A stretch of 64,000 nucleotides of DNA from Pygmaiobacter massiliensis (lineage in GTDB: Bacteria; Bacillota; Clostridia; Oscillospirales; Ruminococcaceae), in the NCBI GenBank assembly GCA_022778585.1, contig JALFTI010000010.1, positions 124,001 to 188,000 on the forward strand, in the 5' to 3' direction. This document shows positions 53,054-61,574 of the stretch, one piece after another. The stretch's first letter is position 1. Each line of letters opens with the position of its first letter. Below the pieces are notes generated by a model. That model did no database searches. It saw nothing but the letters and a program-made list of their open reading frames with translations, and was not told the origin of the DNA. Made by a program: the position numbers and the translations under genes.

Positions 53054-53536
53054 ATGCAAAACCAATCCTGCTCTGCTTCGCATTGTATGCTTGCAGAGAT
53101 TTTAACCGGACTTGTGACCGGAGCCGCTGCCATCGCCTTTTACCTGGTATTCCCCAGCCAAACTGCCAGTTCTGCCGCTTGCCCGCTTTTCTGGCTTTCT
53201 GCCGTAGGCCTTGTGCTGTACCTAATTGCCCTGGCGAATGCTTTGCAAACAAACCGCCATAAGCTTATCTGCAGCTGCAGTATTCATCTGTTCCATGCTA
53301 TATTGGGCACATTGCTCATGAGTCTTCTGGCACTGGCTGCACCAACTGATATCTCCTGGCTGAAGATTGTTCTTGCCGGACTGTTATTCGCTTTCGCAGG
53401 TGCCTTTCTGGCCGGGTTATGCCATACCGTACATTGCACGATCAAAGCGCTCTGTCCGCAAAATCCATGCCCGCCGAATAATTGCAATTTGGGCTCGTGC
53501 AATATGAATTCCCATATGTCAGGTCAATACCGCTAA
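53054..53536 (+). CDS. Small four-helix membrane protein with Cys-rich tail
   Basis: 160 residues. Four hydrophobic segments (about 14-32, 43-62, 79-97, 104-125) are followed by a tail with cysteines spaced in CPQNPCPPNNCNLGSCN, which could bind metal or form disulfides. Further Cys and His lie in the N-terminus and loops. I recognise no family. ATG lies after GAGGAGGG. It is alone between the repeat protein (divergent) and the ABC operon (convergent), with a strong terminator. Confidence 0.7.
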   Translation: MQNQSCSASHCMLAEILTGLVTGAAAIAFYLVFPSQTASSAACPLFWLSAVGLVLYLIALANALQTNRHKLICSCSIHLFHAILGTLLMSLLALAAPTDISWLKIVLAGLLFAFAGAFLAGLCHTVHCTIKALCPQNPCPPNNCNLGSCNMNSHMSGQYR

Positions 53537-53555
53537 AAGCACCTTACTATACAAA

Positions 53556-53590
53556 TAAAAAGGCCCCGGTCCAAAACCGGGGCCTTTTTC
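53556..53590. terminator. Bidirectional terminator
   Basis: AGGCCCCGGT (53561-53570) pairs with ACCGGGGCCT (53576-53585), loop CCAAA, flanked by A and T runs. Confidence 0.92.
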
Positions 53591-53635
53591 AAAACAAGGT
53601 AAACTTCAAAATTATAAAGGACAGATTGCCTGCCA

Positions 53636-55006
53636 TTATTCGTGCCGGATGGCTTCCAAAGCCGAAATTTTAACCGCACGATTGGCGGGCATTACTCCAG
53701 AGAGCAAACCAATCACGGTTGCAAAACCCAAACCTGCCAATGCCAGCCAGATGGGTATAACCGAGACCTTTGTGCCATACATGGGCAAAATATTTCCAAG
53801 CCCTGTTGACATTAAAACCGGCGCAAAATGATTCATTAAAAATGAAAGTGTGTAGCTGACCGCTATGCCAATTAAGCCGCCCAAAAAACCAATCATGCCT
53901 GCTTCAATTAAAAACATTTGGCGAATTTTGGGAAGCCGGCATCCCAACACCTTCATCACACCAATTTCGCGGGTACGCTCATAGATAGCCATTGTCATGG
54001 TATTGGCAATGGAAAGCGCTGCCACAAACAGCGAAATAGCGCCAAGGCCACCCAGGATCATTTGAATCGATTGGGATTGCTGCTGCATGCTTTCGCGCCA
54101 GGAGTTCATCGAGTCGGTGGAGAATCCCAACTCCTTAATAGCCTCCTCTACTGCCTGCACATTGTCAATATCATCTACTTTAACTACTACCTGGTCATAG
54201 CCGTTGTTGGTATCGGTCACCTTAATTTTATTTGCCTTAATATACTCATTCTCCAAGCGCTTGAGCACATTCAGGTCCATAATAACGCCGGCACTGGTGA
54301 CATATCCTTTCTGATAGTCCTCCTTCATAACCCCGCAAACCTGAATGTTATATTCCAACTTTTTCAAAGAAGTATCCGTTTCATCCTGCACGCTGGTACG
54401 AAGCAGCATTTTATCCTTTTCCACATTTACAAAGGGATCTAACGGATTTCCATGCGAGTCAGTTTGACCCTGCCAGCGGCTGGCATTGCTGCCGGTTTTT
54501 TTGGTATCGGTAAAGCCGTAACCAGCATATTGTCCCATCAATACCTGAATGGTATCTTTTTTAGCAGTGCTTTTACCGGAATCTGGCAGGTATTCACCCG
54601 AAATCAACTCGTATTCCAGCGCTTTAATTGCTTCCGGATACATGCCCACCACATTGTATAGCTGCATGGCATATCGGTCATTTTTGCCGGAAAAAATTTG
54701 CCCGCTGAGATAGCGCGCCGTATAGATAGGGGTAGCGATGGTTACATGGTCCATAGCCTGCATTTGGGCCACGGCCTTATCATCCATCTTCACATCTGTG
54801 CCGCCCCAGTTATAGACCGTAATTTTGGTCAGGTCTCCGTAGCTTGCAATCATCTCGTCAAAGCCCACATTCATGGCAATGCCAAGCGAGACCATTACCA
54901 CAATTGCGCAGGTTCCCACCATAACACCAATAACAGTAAGCGCGGTGCGTCCCTTACGCCGGCGCAGGTTCTCAAAGCACAGGCTGACAAGATCAGTTAT
55001 CCGCAT
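53636..55006 (-). CDS. MacB-type ABC transporter permease
   Basis: 456 residues. One N-terminal helix (TVIGVMVGTCAIVVMVSLG), a large MacB_PCD-like external domain (about 50-310), and three C-terminal helices with YERTREIGVMKVLGC and the ending NRAVKISALEAIRHE. ATG at 55006 lies 6 nt after GGAGG; the ATG at 55012 touches that site. It is the third gene after the ATPase and the Ig-like protein, overlapping the latter by 14 nt, so the three form one complex. Confidence 0.92.
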   Translation of the reverse strand: MRITDLVSLCFENLRRRKGRTALTVIGVMVGTCAIVVMVSLGIAMNVGFDEMIASYGDLTKITVYNWGGTDVKMDDKAVAQMQAMDHVTIATPIYTARYLSGQIFSGKNDRYAMQLYNVVGMYPEAIKALEYELISGEYLPDSGKSTAKKDTIQVLMGQYAGYGFTDTKKTGSNASRWQGQTDSHGNPLDPFVNVEKDKMLLRTSVQDETDTSLKKLEYNIQVCGVMKEDYQKGYVTSAGVIMDLNVLKRLENEYIKANKIKVTDTNNGYDQVVVKVDDIDNVQAVEEAIKELGFSTDSMNSWRESMQQQSQSIQMILGGLGAISLFVAALSIANTMTMAIYERTREIGVMKVLGCRLPKIRQMFLIEAGMIGFLGGLIGIAVSYTLSFLMNHFAPVLMSTGLGNILPMYGTKVSVIPIWLALAGLGFATVIGLLSGVMPANRAVKISALEAIRHE

Positions 55007-56426
55007 CTTCATCCTCCAGCTCTTGCTGTTCCTTCAGCGCTTTGCGCTTTTTTACAACCTTCACAGCTACCACAGCTGCCACTACCACAGCCAAACCAAT
55101 CACAACCCAGCCCCATACCGGCATACCGGAAGATTCAGGCTCCACCATGGAAGGATCATCCGTGATAGGCATATCCATAATGGGTTCCTCGTACTGCATC
55201 ATCTCCACCGAGTACTCTTTGGTCTGGGTGGTCTGCTTACCAGTGATGTCTTCATAGGTCAGTGTAATGGTACCGCTTACTGTACCAGGCTCATCGGCGC
55301 TGACAATAAAGTCCACGCTGCCCTCTGCACCTGGCTGCAAATTGCCCAAATACTGGGTTTGGCCCGGCTTGGAAAGATTGCCCGAAATCTCGGCAGAAAG
55401 GTTATACAAAATTCCCTTGCCTTTATTTACAAACCCCAGCGAGATGGTGTTTTCCTCACCGGTATACATCTCGGTGGGCACATCCAGAGACGAGAAAGAA
55501 AAACGATCCGGCTGAACTACCGAAACGGTGATAATTTGGCTGGAAGTAAGCTGCGATTCGCTGGTAGAGGTGTAATAGGTATAATTTACCGTAATATTGG
55601 CAACACCGGTTTCGGCACCGGGCTGTGCCATCAGGGTAAAGGTATCAGTAAAGCTTCCGCCCGCTGCTACCTGGCTGGTCATAACACTATTGCTGCCGCC
55701 GGCCAGTGTTAAAGTTTCCGGTAAGGTAAGGGTAGTCACCACATTGCTCACACCCAGGGTAGAGCTGGTATTATAGGAAGTCAGGTTTAAAGTAAAGGTA
55801 TCGCCTGCATTCACACTGGCTGCCCCATAATTGGAATCCTTTACCATAATGGTGGGCTGGATGGAGCTGGTCGTCCCGCCAGCCCCGGCATTGCACTGGC
55901 TAATGTCCACTGAAACAGTTTTCATTTCCACACTCTGATCTATATAACTCAAATCAAAGCTTAAAGTATTGCTGCCGCCCTGGTATGTAATGTCGTTAAA
56001 AATAACCGAATAGCGCACACCGTCAGCGCTGTACACCGGGGTGCTGCAATAAATGTCTCCCAGGCTGGGGCTGGCAAACGAGGTGGTAGAGGTAATCTTC
56101 GCATTTACAATATTACCTGCGCTGTCGGTAGCACCGGGTTTATGGTTTTCATTAAAACGGTCGTCAAAAATACCCACCACAATCTGGCATTTTTCTCCCG
56201 GCTCAATCTTCTGCAGTTCCTGTCCGGCCGCCGTCTGTACTGTATAGGCAGTTTTAACCGGACCGGTACCACTAGGCGGGGGTGGGGTCTGTTCGCCGGA
56301 GCCGGATGCAGAACTGCTGGACGAGGAACTCTCCTCTGCCAAGGCTGCCGGGGCCATTAAGCTTGTCAGCATCAGCGCCGCCAAAAAGGCTGCGGCCAGT
56401 CTGCTCAGGGTGTTGCGCTTATTCAT
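54993..56426 (-). CDS. Secreted, C-terminally anchored Ig-like protein of an ABC operon
   Basis: 477 residues. A Sec signal (LAAAFLAALMLTSLMAPAALA) is followed by a Ser/Pro-rich linker, three or so beta-rich domains of COG1361/CARDB type (VNAGDTFTLNLTSYNTSS, EENTISLGFVNKGKGILYNL), then a membrane helix (about 436-455) and a Lys-rich/acidic cytoplasmic end. In MacAB-like operons this place is held by an HlyD adaptor; here an Ig-like protein stands there. ATG at 56426 follows AGGAGA; it overlaps both neighbours (8 and 14 nt). Confidence 0.82.
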   Translation of the reverse strand: MNKRNTLSRLAAAFLAALMLTSLMAPAALAEESSSSSSSASGSGEQTPPPPSGTGPVKTAYTVQTAAGQELQKIEPGEKCQIVVGIFDDRFNENHKPGATDSAGNIVNAKITSTTSFASPSLGDIYCSTPVYSADGVRYSVIFNDITYQGGSNTLSFDLSYIDQSVEMKTVSVDISQCNAGAGGTTSSIQPTIMVKDSNYGAASVNAGDTFTLNLTSYNTSSTLGVSNVVTTLTLPETLTLAGGSNSVMTSQVAAGGSFTDTFTLMAQPGAETGVANITVNYTYYTSTSESQLTSSQIITVSVVQPDRFSFSSLDVPTEMYTGEENTISLGFVNKGKGILYNLSAEISGNLSKPGQTQYLGNLQPGAEGSVDFIVSADEPGTVSGTITLTYEDITGKQTTQTKEYSVEMMQYEEPIMDMPITDDPSMVEPESSGMPVWGWVVIGLAVVVAAVVAVKVVKKRKALKEQQELEDEDADN

Positions 56427-57324
56427 CGGTTTTGCTCTCCTTTTCCATTTCATCAGCCACGGGTACTTTTTGCCCGGGCGTTTCATTATTTTGCTCTGGT
56501 GCGGTCTGTTGTGTTGGGTTAGCCTCAAAAGGCTCTGGAGCTGCACCTGGGTCTTGCTCCTGCTGGGGCAGGTTGTTTTGCATCGGTTGTTCCGGTGCGG
56601 CAGCCGCCTGCTGTGCCAATTCACCTTGTGACTGCTTTTTAGGGTACTCGTCGCTCAAAATCTGCCCGTCTTTTAGGGTAATAATCCGGTCTGCATAGGC
56701 GGAAAGATCTCTTTCATGGGTAACCATTACAAAGGTGATGTGGTACTTGCGAACCATCTGTAAAATGGTATTCATAACCTCTACCGTTGTCTTGGAATCC
56801 AGGTTACCGGTAGGTTCGTCGGCAAAAATCACCTTTGGCTTGCCTACAAAGGCTCGCGCGATACCTACCCGCTGCTGCTGGCCGCCCGACATTTCGGTAG
56901 GCTTATGACGAATTCGCTTTCCTAGCCCCATCTGTTTGAGCTGTTCTTTGGCCAGTTTCTCTCTTTTGCGTTTACTGATTCCTTTGAACATTAAAGGCAG
57001 CGCCACATTCTCAACCGCTGTCATGGTGGGCAGCAGATTATAAGACTGAAACACAAACCCCAAATTGTTCTGCCTAAAAACCGCCAGCTGATTTTCATTC
57101 ATATCGCTGATGGTCTGCCCATTTATTGTTACACTGCCCTTTGTGGGCTTTTCCAACCCGGCCAACTGATTAAGCAGGGTAGATTTGCCGCTGCCCGAAG
57201 CGCCCACAATACAGCAAAATTCTCCTTTCGGAATGTCCAAATCAATTCCGCCCAGTGCAGCGACCTTTTCTGTGCCGATGCGGTAAACCTTGCGCAGTCC
57301 CCGCACACGGATCATTGGTTCCAA
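56419..57324 (-). CDS. MacB/LolD-type ABC ATPase with Q/E/P-rich tail
   Basis: About 301 residues. Walker [11 protein letters not shown]-loop FQSYNLLP, signature MSGGQQQR and Walker [14 protein letters not shown] are all intact. After residue 230 follows an extra tail of about 65 residues rich in Gln, Glu and Pro, not part of the usual domain. It energises the permease encoded two genes down. The start is unclear: TTG at 57324 (AAGGTG upstream) is preferred; GTG 57333 and ATG 57315 are possible. Confidence 0.92.
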   Translation of the reverse strand: MEPMIRVRGLRKVYRIGTEKVAALGGIDLDIPKGEFCCIVGASGSGKSTLLNQLAGLEKPTKGSVTINGQTISDMNENQLAVFRQNNLGFVFQSYNLLPTMTAVENVALPLMFKGISKRKREKLAKEQLKQMGLGKRIRHKPTEMSGGQQQRVGIARAFVGKPKVIFADEPTGNLDSKTTVEVMNTILQMVRKYHITFVMVTHERDLSAYADRIITLKDGQILSDEYPKKQSQGELAQQAAAAPEQPMQNNLPQQEQDPGAAPEPFEANPTQQTAPEQNNETPGQKVPVADEMEKESKTDE

Positions 57325-57542
57325 ACCTATCACCTTCTTTTCCGCAAAATTTTCGTTTCCAGTATACCATTCGCCTCTGTAATAAGCAATCTGAAAGATA
57401 TGGGGCCGGAATATCTTGTGCTATCTGCCAAAAAACGCCGGATTTTCTGTCTGGTTTACACATGCCAATCCAGATAACTTCTGGCGATTTTGGTCCCCAA
57501 AAGCCTAGCATACAGTTTCCCTATCGATACTACGAGCGAGCC

Positions 57543-57571
57543 TTGCCTTTCTTTTCACACAATGGTAAACT
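57543..57571 (+). promoter_or_regulatory. Promoter placing transcription start at the ydcF ATG
   Basis: TTGCCT (57543-57548), 17-bp spacer, TAAACT (57566-57571). With normal 6-7 nt spacing, transcription would start at about 57578-57579, the first base of the ATG. Confidence 0.55.
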
Positions 57572-57578
57572 AATTAGT

Positions 57579-58349
57579 ATGAATTTCAAACAAATTATCA
57601 TTATGGCCCTGGCCTTCCTTTTTCTGGCAGACAGTATCTGGCTTACTGTCCGGTCCAATTGGACTGTTGGGCTGTTTCTCATGTACCTGGTAACCGGCGG
57701 CCTTTTCTTTTTTTTGCGGTACGAAAAAGCAGTTTATAAATTTTGCTCGGCAGGCTTTGGCCGCCTGCTTAAATATGGCTTTTTTGCGGGGGTCTGTTTT
57801 TTTGCAGGGCTCTGTTTGTTGATGGCTTTTTCGGCCCGCAATACATCTACCGGTAAAGAAAAGGCCGTAGTGGTGTTGGGCGCTGGCCTGCACGGAGATG
57901 AAATTTCAGATACCCTGCGCCGCCGGCTGGACACAGCGCTGGATTACCATAAACAAAATCCCGATGCACTGATTGTTGTTTCAGGCGGTCAGGGGCCACA
58001 GGAATCAGTAACAGAAGCCTGGGCCATGGCCCAATACCTGCAAAAGCATGGAATTTCAGAAGATCAAATTCTTTTGGAAGACCGTTCCGATTCCACCGAA
58101 ACCAATTTCCGTTACAGTGCCGATGTATTGCAGCAAGCGGGAGTTGATATTGAGCAGGATGCCATCTGCTTTATTACCAATAATTTTCACTGTTACCGTG
58201 CAGCGAGCTATGCCCGCCGCGAGGGGTACCAGAATATTACCTGCCGCTCCACCGGCACCGCATTAAGCGTTCTGCCTTCTTCTGCCATGCGGGAAGCTTT
58301 GGCTATCTGCGCCCTTTGGGCAAAAGGTCTTTTGACTGGCGCAGGCTGA
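57579..58349 (+). CDS. YdcF/SanA-like (DUF218) membrane protein
   Basis: 256 residues. Three hydrophobic segments (about 4-20, 28-45, 63-81) precede a DUF218 domain: VVVLGAGLHGDEISDTLRRRLDTAL, VVSGGQGPQESVTEAWAMAQYL and DRSDSTETNFRYSADVL, ending with the FITNNFHCYRA strand. Such proteins affect envelope barrier function; the reaction is unknown. ATG at 57579 has no Shine-Dalgarno, and the predicted start of transcription coincides with it. The frame is open further upstream (to 57255) but that part opposes the ABC gene. Confidence 0.85.
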   Translation: MNFKQIIIMALAFLFLADSIWLTVRSNWTVGLFLMYLVTGGLFFFLRYEKAVYKFCSAGFGRLLKYGFFAGVCFFAGLCLLMAFSARNTSTGKEKAVVVLGAGLHGDEISDTLRRRLDTALDYHKQNPDALIVVSGGQGPQESVTEAWAMAQYLQKHGISEDQILLEDRSDSTETNFRYSADVLQQAGVDIEQDAICFITNNFHCYRAASYARREGYQNITCRSTGTALSVLPSSAMREALAICALWAKGLLTGAG

Positions 58350-58409
58350 GCTAAAAAGCTCTTTTTAGAAAATTTTACGATACTTTTTCTGGTTTCTCTC
58401 CTTTCGCCC

Positions 58410-58438
58410 TTGCAAAAAAGGGCATTTGGAGATAAACT
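58410..58438 (+). promoter_or_regulatory. SigA-type promoter for the mgtE leader
   Basis: TTGCAA (58410-58415), 17-bp spacer, TAAACT (58433-58438); transcription would start near 58445, giving a leader of about 257 nt. Confidence 0.65.
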
Positions 58439-58444
58439 GATAGT

Positions 58445-58701
58445 TAGGGCTGTTGCCCTCAAAAAATAAAACAAAATGGGAGGGAGAATTTTGGAACCTG
58501 TTGGACGAAGTACACAGCCGGGTGATCCTCACTTGTGCCGAAAAACAGCTTACCTTCAGCCGGGGACATTCTCCCTGTTCGTGCGGTAAGTTTTTTTTGC
58601 CGTGCCTATCTGATGCATCACCGCAGGCCTGTCATAAAACAGGCCTGCTTTTTTACTGTGTACCTGTTCTGCAATAAAACTGAACAGGAGGACTGATTTT
58701 T
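58445..58701 (+). ncRNA. Structured, terminator-bearing leader of mgtE (riboswitch candidate)
   Basis: Elements in order: hairpin AGGGC/GCCCT (58446-58459); a possible closing stem GGGAGAAT (58482-58489) with ATTCTCCC (58568-58575) around 78 nt that include GTGA/TCAC and CACA/TGTG stems. Then AGCTTACC (58547-58554) can pair with GGTAAGTT (58585-58592), followed by T6 and enclosing a GGGGA/TCTCC stem (58562-58574). The last two folds compete for ATTCTCCC. A second, strong terminator lies at 58623-58654. M-box core motifs were not seen. Confidence 0.6.
58623..58654 (+). terminator. Intrinsic terminator between leader and mgtE
   Basis: GCAGGCCTGT (58623-58632) pairs perfectly with ACAGGCCTGC (58639-58648), loop CATAAA, followed by TTTTTT. 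It lies 48 nt before the mgtE start with no gene in front of it, so it must act as an attenuator. Confidence 0.88.
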
Positions 58702-60054
58702 TTGGAAACAAGAAAGTTTGACGATCAGGTCCTTTTGGAACTGATCGACCGGCGCAATTTCAAACAGCTGCGCCAAGCGCTGGACGGAATGAATGAGGTG
58801 GATGTCGCCACCTTTATCGAACAGCTTCCCCGTGAAAAAATGGCGGTCGTTTTCCGCACTTTGCCCAAAACCATGGCAGCCGATGTGTTTTCCAACCTGG
58901 AACCGGAAAGCCAGCAGATCATCATCGATGCTATCACCGATCAGGAATTGTCCATTATTATTGACGATTTATTTGTGGACGACGCTGTGGATATGCTGGA
59001 AGAGCTGCCCGCCAATGTGGTTAAGCGCGTTCTAAAAAATGCCGCGCCTGATACCCGCCAGCTGATTAACCAGTTTTTGAAATACCCCGAAAATTCTGCT
59101 GGCAGCATTATGACTGCCGAGTTTACCGACCTTAGGGCCACCATGACGGTCAAGGAAGCTATTTCCCATATCCGCCGTACCGGGCAGGAACGGGAAACCA
59201 TTTATACCTGTTATGTAATCGATTCAGCTCGTCATCTGGAAGGGGTAACCACTGTAAAAGATCTGCTTTTGGCCAAAGATGACGAACTGGTGGCAAACCT
59301 GATGGATACGGATGTAATTGCCGTGCACACCATGGATGACCAGGAAGAGGTCGTTCATATCCTGTCCAAATATGACTTTTTGGCCTTGCCGGTGGTGGAC
59401 CACGAAAGTCGGCTGGTTGGCATTATTACCATTGACGATGCCATTGATGTTATGGAACAGGAAACCACCGAGGACTTTGAAAAGATGGGCGGTATGATTC
59501 CCTCTGAAAAGCCCTACCTGAAAACCGGTGTAGTGGAACTTGCCAAAAACCGAATTGTATGGCTGCTGGTTCTGATGATCTCGGGCCTGATTACCGGCGG
59601 TATTTTAGGCCGGTTTGAAGAAACGCTCGCCGCTATGCCTATTTTGGTAACCTTTGTCACCATGTTGACCGGCACCGGCGGCAATGCAGGCAGCCAATCC
59701 AGCACCCTGATTATCCGTGGCCTTGCAACCGGCGAAATTAAAACCAGCGATTTATTTGCTGTACTTTGGAAGGAACTGCGGGTTAGTACCGTAATTGGGC
59801 TTATTTTAGCCGCGGCCAACTACCTGCGGGTGGTTATTATGTACCCCGGGCAAAGTGCGGTCGCACTTGTGGTTGCGGTAACCATGTTCTTCGTTATTGT
59901 TATGGCCAAAACCATTGGCGGCATGCTGCCCATTGTAACCCAAGCATTGGGTGCCGACCCGGCACTGATGGCAGCTCCCCTTCTGACCACAGTTGTAGAC
60001 GCTGCGGCACTGCTTGTTTATTTTGCCGTAGCCTTTGCACTTTTGCCTATATAA
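58702..60054 (+). CDS. mgtE: Magnesium transporter MgtE, copy 1
   Basis: 450 residues. MgtE N domain (about 20-125), two CBS domains (about 130-255) that sense Mg2+, a connecting helix, and five membrane helices with GGNAGSQSST and, at the end, DPALMAAPLLTTVVDAAAL, which holds the pore aspartate. It is a dimeric Mg2+ channel of the cell membrane. The start is TTG after AGGAGGA. It is downstream of the riboswitch-like leader and followed 51 nt later by a paralogue. Confidence 0.96.
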   Translation: METRKFDDQVLLELIDRRNFKQLRQALDGMNEVDVATFIEQLPREKMAVVFRTLPKTMAADVFSNLEPESQQIIIDAITDQELSIIIDDLFVDDAVDMLEELPANVVKRVLKNAAPDTRQLINQFLKYPENSAGSIMTAEFTDLRATMTVKEAISHIRRTGQERETIYTCYVIDSARHLEGVTTVKDLLLAKDDELVANLMDTDVIAVHTMDDQEEVVHILSKYDFLALPVVDHESRLVGIITIDDAIDVMEQETTEDFEKMGGMIPSEKPYLKTGVVELAKNRIVWLLVLMISGLITGGILGRFEETLAAMPILVTFVTMLTGTGGNAGSQSSTLIIRGLATGEIKTSDLFAVLWKELRVSTVIGLILAAANYLRVVIMYPGQSAVALVVAVTMFFVIVMAKTIGGMLPIVTQALGADPALMAAPLLTTVVDAAALLVYFAVAFALLPI

Positions 60055-60105
60055 CCTCTCTTATATACCGCACCGCAAAATTCAATTGGAAAGAGAGGCA
60101 ATAAA

Positions 60106-61452
60106 ATGGAACTGCTTGATTTTGAAAAGCTGAATGCATACTTGAACGCACGCCAGCTCAAAGCTTTGCGCACAGAGCTTTCCCAAATGAACGAGGTGGA
60201 TGTTGCCGCCTTTATTGAACAGGCCCCCGATGACCAGCAGCTTTTAATCTTCCGCACCCTTCCCAAGGATATGGCGGCCGATGTTTTTTCTGAAGTGGGG
60301 CCCGAAATTCAGGAAATGATTATCCGCTCCATGACCGACCAGGAGCTTTCCACCATTGTGGAAGACCTGTTTGTGGACGATGCTGTGGATATGCTGGAAG
60401 AGATGCCGGCAAACATTGTCAAGCGGGTGTTGAAGAGTGCTACCCCAGACACCCGCCGGCTGATTAACCAGTTTTTAAAATACCCCGAAAACTCTGCCGG
60501 CAGCATTATGACGGCAGAGTTCACCAACCTGCGCCCGTTTATGACGGTGGCACAGGCTATCGATCACATTCGTGCTACCGGCGAGGACCGGGAATCTATT
60601 TACACCTGCTATGTTGTTACCGTTACCCGTGTTTTGCTGGGTGTTGTAACGGTAAAGGAACTGCTTTTGGCCGATGACAGCACCCTCGTAAATGACCTGA
60701 TGGACCCGGATATCATTTCGGTAAATACGCTGGATGACCAGGAGGATGTAGGGCGGCTGTTCAGCAAATATGGACTGCTGGCTTTGCCGGTGGTGGATCA
60801 CGAAAAACGCCTAGTGGGTATTATTACAGTAGACGACGCCATGGATGTTATGGAACAGGAGGCCACCGAAGACTTCGAGGTTATGGGTGCTATGCACCCT
60901 TCTGAACGGCCCTACCTGAAAACCGGCGTATTTACCATGGTAAAAAACCGCATCGTTTGGCTGTTTGTGCTTATGCTTTCCGGCATTGTAACCGGCGGCA
61001 TTCTGGGCCGGTTTGAGCATGCTATTGCAGCGCTTCCCCTGCTTGTTACCTTTGTTACCATGATTACCGATACCGGTGGCAATGCAGGCAGCCAGTCCAG
61101 CACTATGATTATTCGCGGCATGGCAACGGGAGAAATAACCCTGAGGGATCTGCCGGCCGTGCTGTGGAAAGAATTTAGGGTCAGTTTGCTGGTTGGTGTA
61201 ATTTTGGGCGGGGTAAATTTTATACGGCTGTATATCATGTACCCCGGCAACACGCTAATCGCCTTTACCGTAGCACTTACATTGCTTGCCACTGTTATGA
61301 TGGCAAAGCTTTTAGGGGCCATGCTTCCCATGTTTGCCAAACTGATTAAACTGGACCCCGCCATTATGTCGGGACCGCTGGTGACCACCCTGGTAGACGC
61401 CGCTTCGCTAAGCATTTATTTTGCGGTGGCTACTACTTTGCTGCCAGTATAA
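60106..61452 (+). CDS. mgtE: Magnesium transporter MgtE, copy 2
   Basis: 448 residues, same order of domains as copy 1: N domain, CBS pair (YPENSAGSIMTAEFT at its start), five membrane helices with DTGGNAGSQSST, and LDPAIMSGPLVTTLVDAASL at the pore. The N domain, CBS region and GGNAGSQSS segment are near-identical to copy 1, while the membrane part differs more, indicating a tandem duplication. ATG follows AGAGAGG. No promoter is visible in the 51-nt gap, so the leader should control both. Confidence 0.95.
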   Translation: MELLDFEKLNAYLNARQLKALRTELSQMNEVDVAAFIEQAPDDQQLLIFRTLPKDMAADVFSEVGPEIQEMIIRSMTDQELSTIVEDLFVDDAVDMLEEMPANIVKRVLKSATPDTRRLINQFLKYPENSAGSIMTAEFTNLRPFMTVAQAIDHIRATGEDRESIYTCYVVTVTRVLLGVVTVKELLLADDSTLVNDLMDPDIISVNTLDDQEDVGRLFSKYGLLALPVVDHEKRLVGIITVDDAMDVMEQEATEDFEVMGAMHPSERPYLKTGVFTMVKNRIVWLFVLMLSGIVTGGILGRFEHAIAALPLLVTFVTMITDTGGNAGSQSSTMIIRGMATGEITLRDLPAVLWKEFRVSLLVGVILGGVNFIRLYIMYPGNTLIAFTVALTLLATVMMAKLLGAMLPMFAKLIKLDPAIMSGPLVTTLVDAASLSIYFAVATTLLPV

Positions 61453-61492
61453 GGCATCGCAGGCTTTTCGTATATAAAAAGTGCTTTATTTT

Positions 61493-61536
61493 AAAATAAT
61501 TCCCCGGCCCATAAAATGGGCCGGGGAATTATTTTT
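61493..61536. terminator. Bidirectional terminator after the mgtE pair
   Basis: AATTCCCCGGCCCAT pairs with ATGGGCCGGGGAATT around an AAA loop (61498-61530), flanked by A/T runs. Confidence 0.93.
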
Positions 61537-61574
61537 TGAGGGAAAGTGCAAAAGCTTTCCCCAAAACTTATAAA

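Noticed and set aside
58445-58701. M-box, fluoride, NiCo or Mn2+ riboswitch before mgtE
   Set aside because: The conserved core segments as I remember them are not visible; kept as an unclassified leader, pending an Infernal search.
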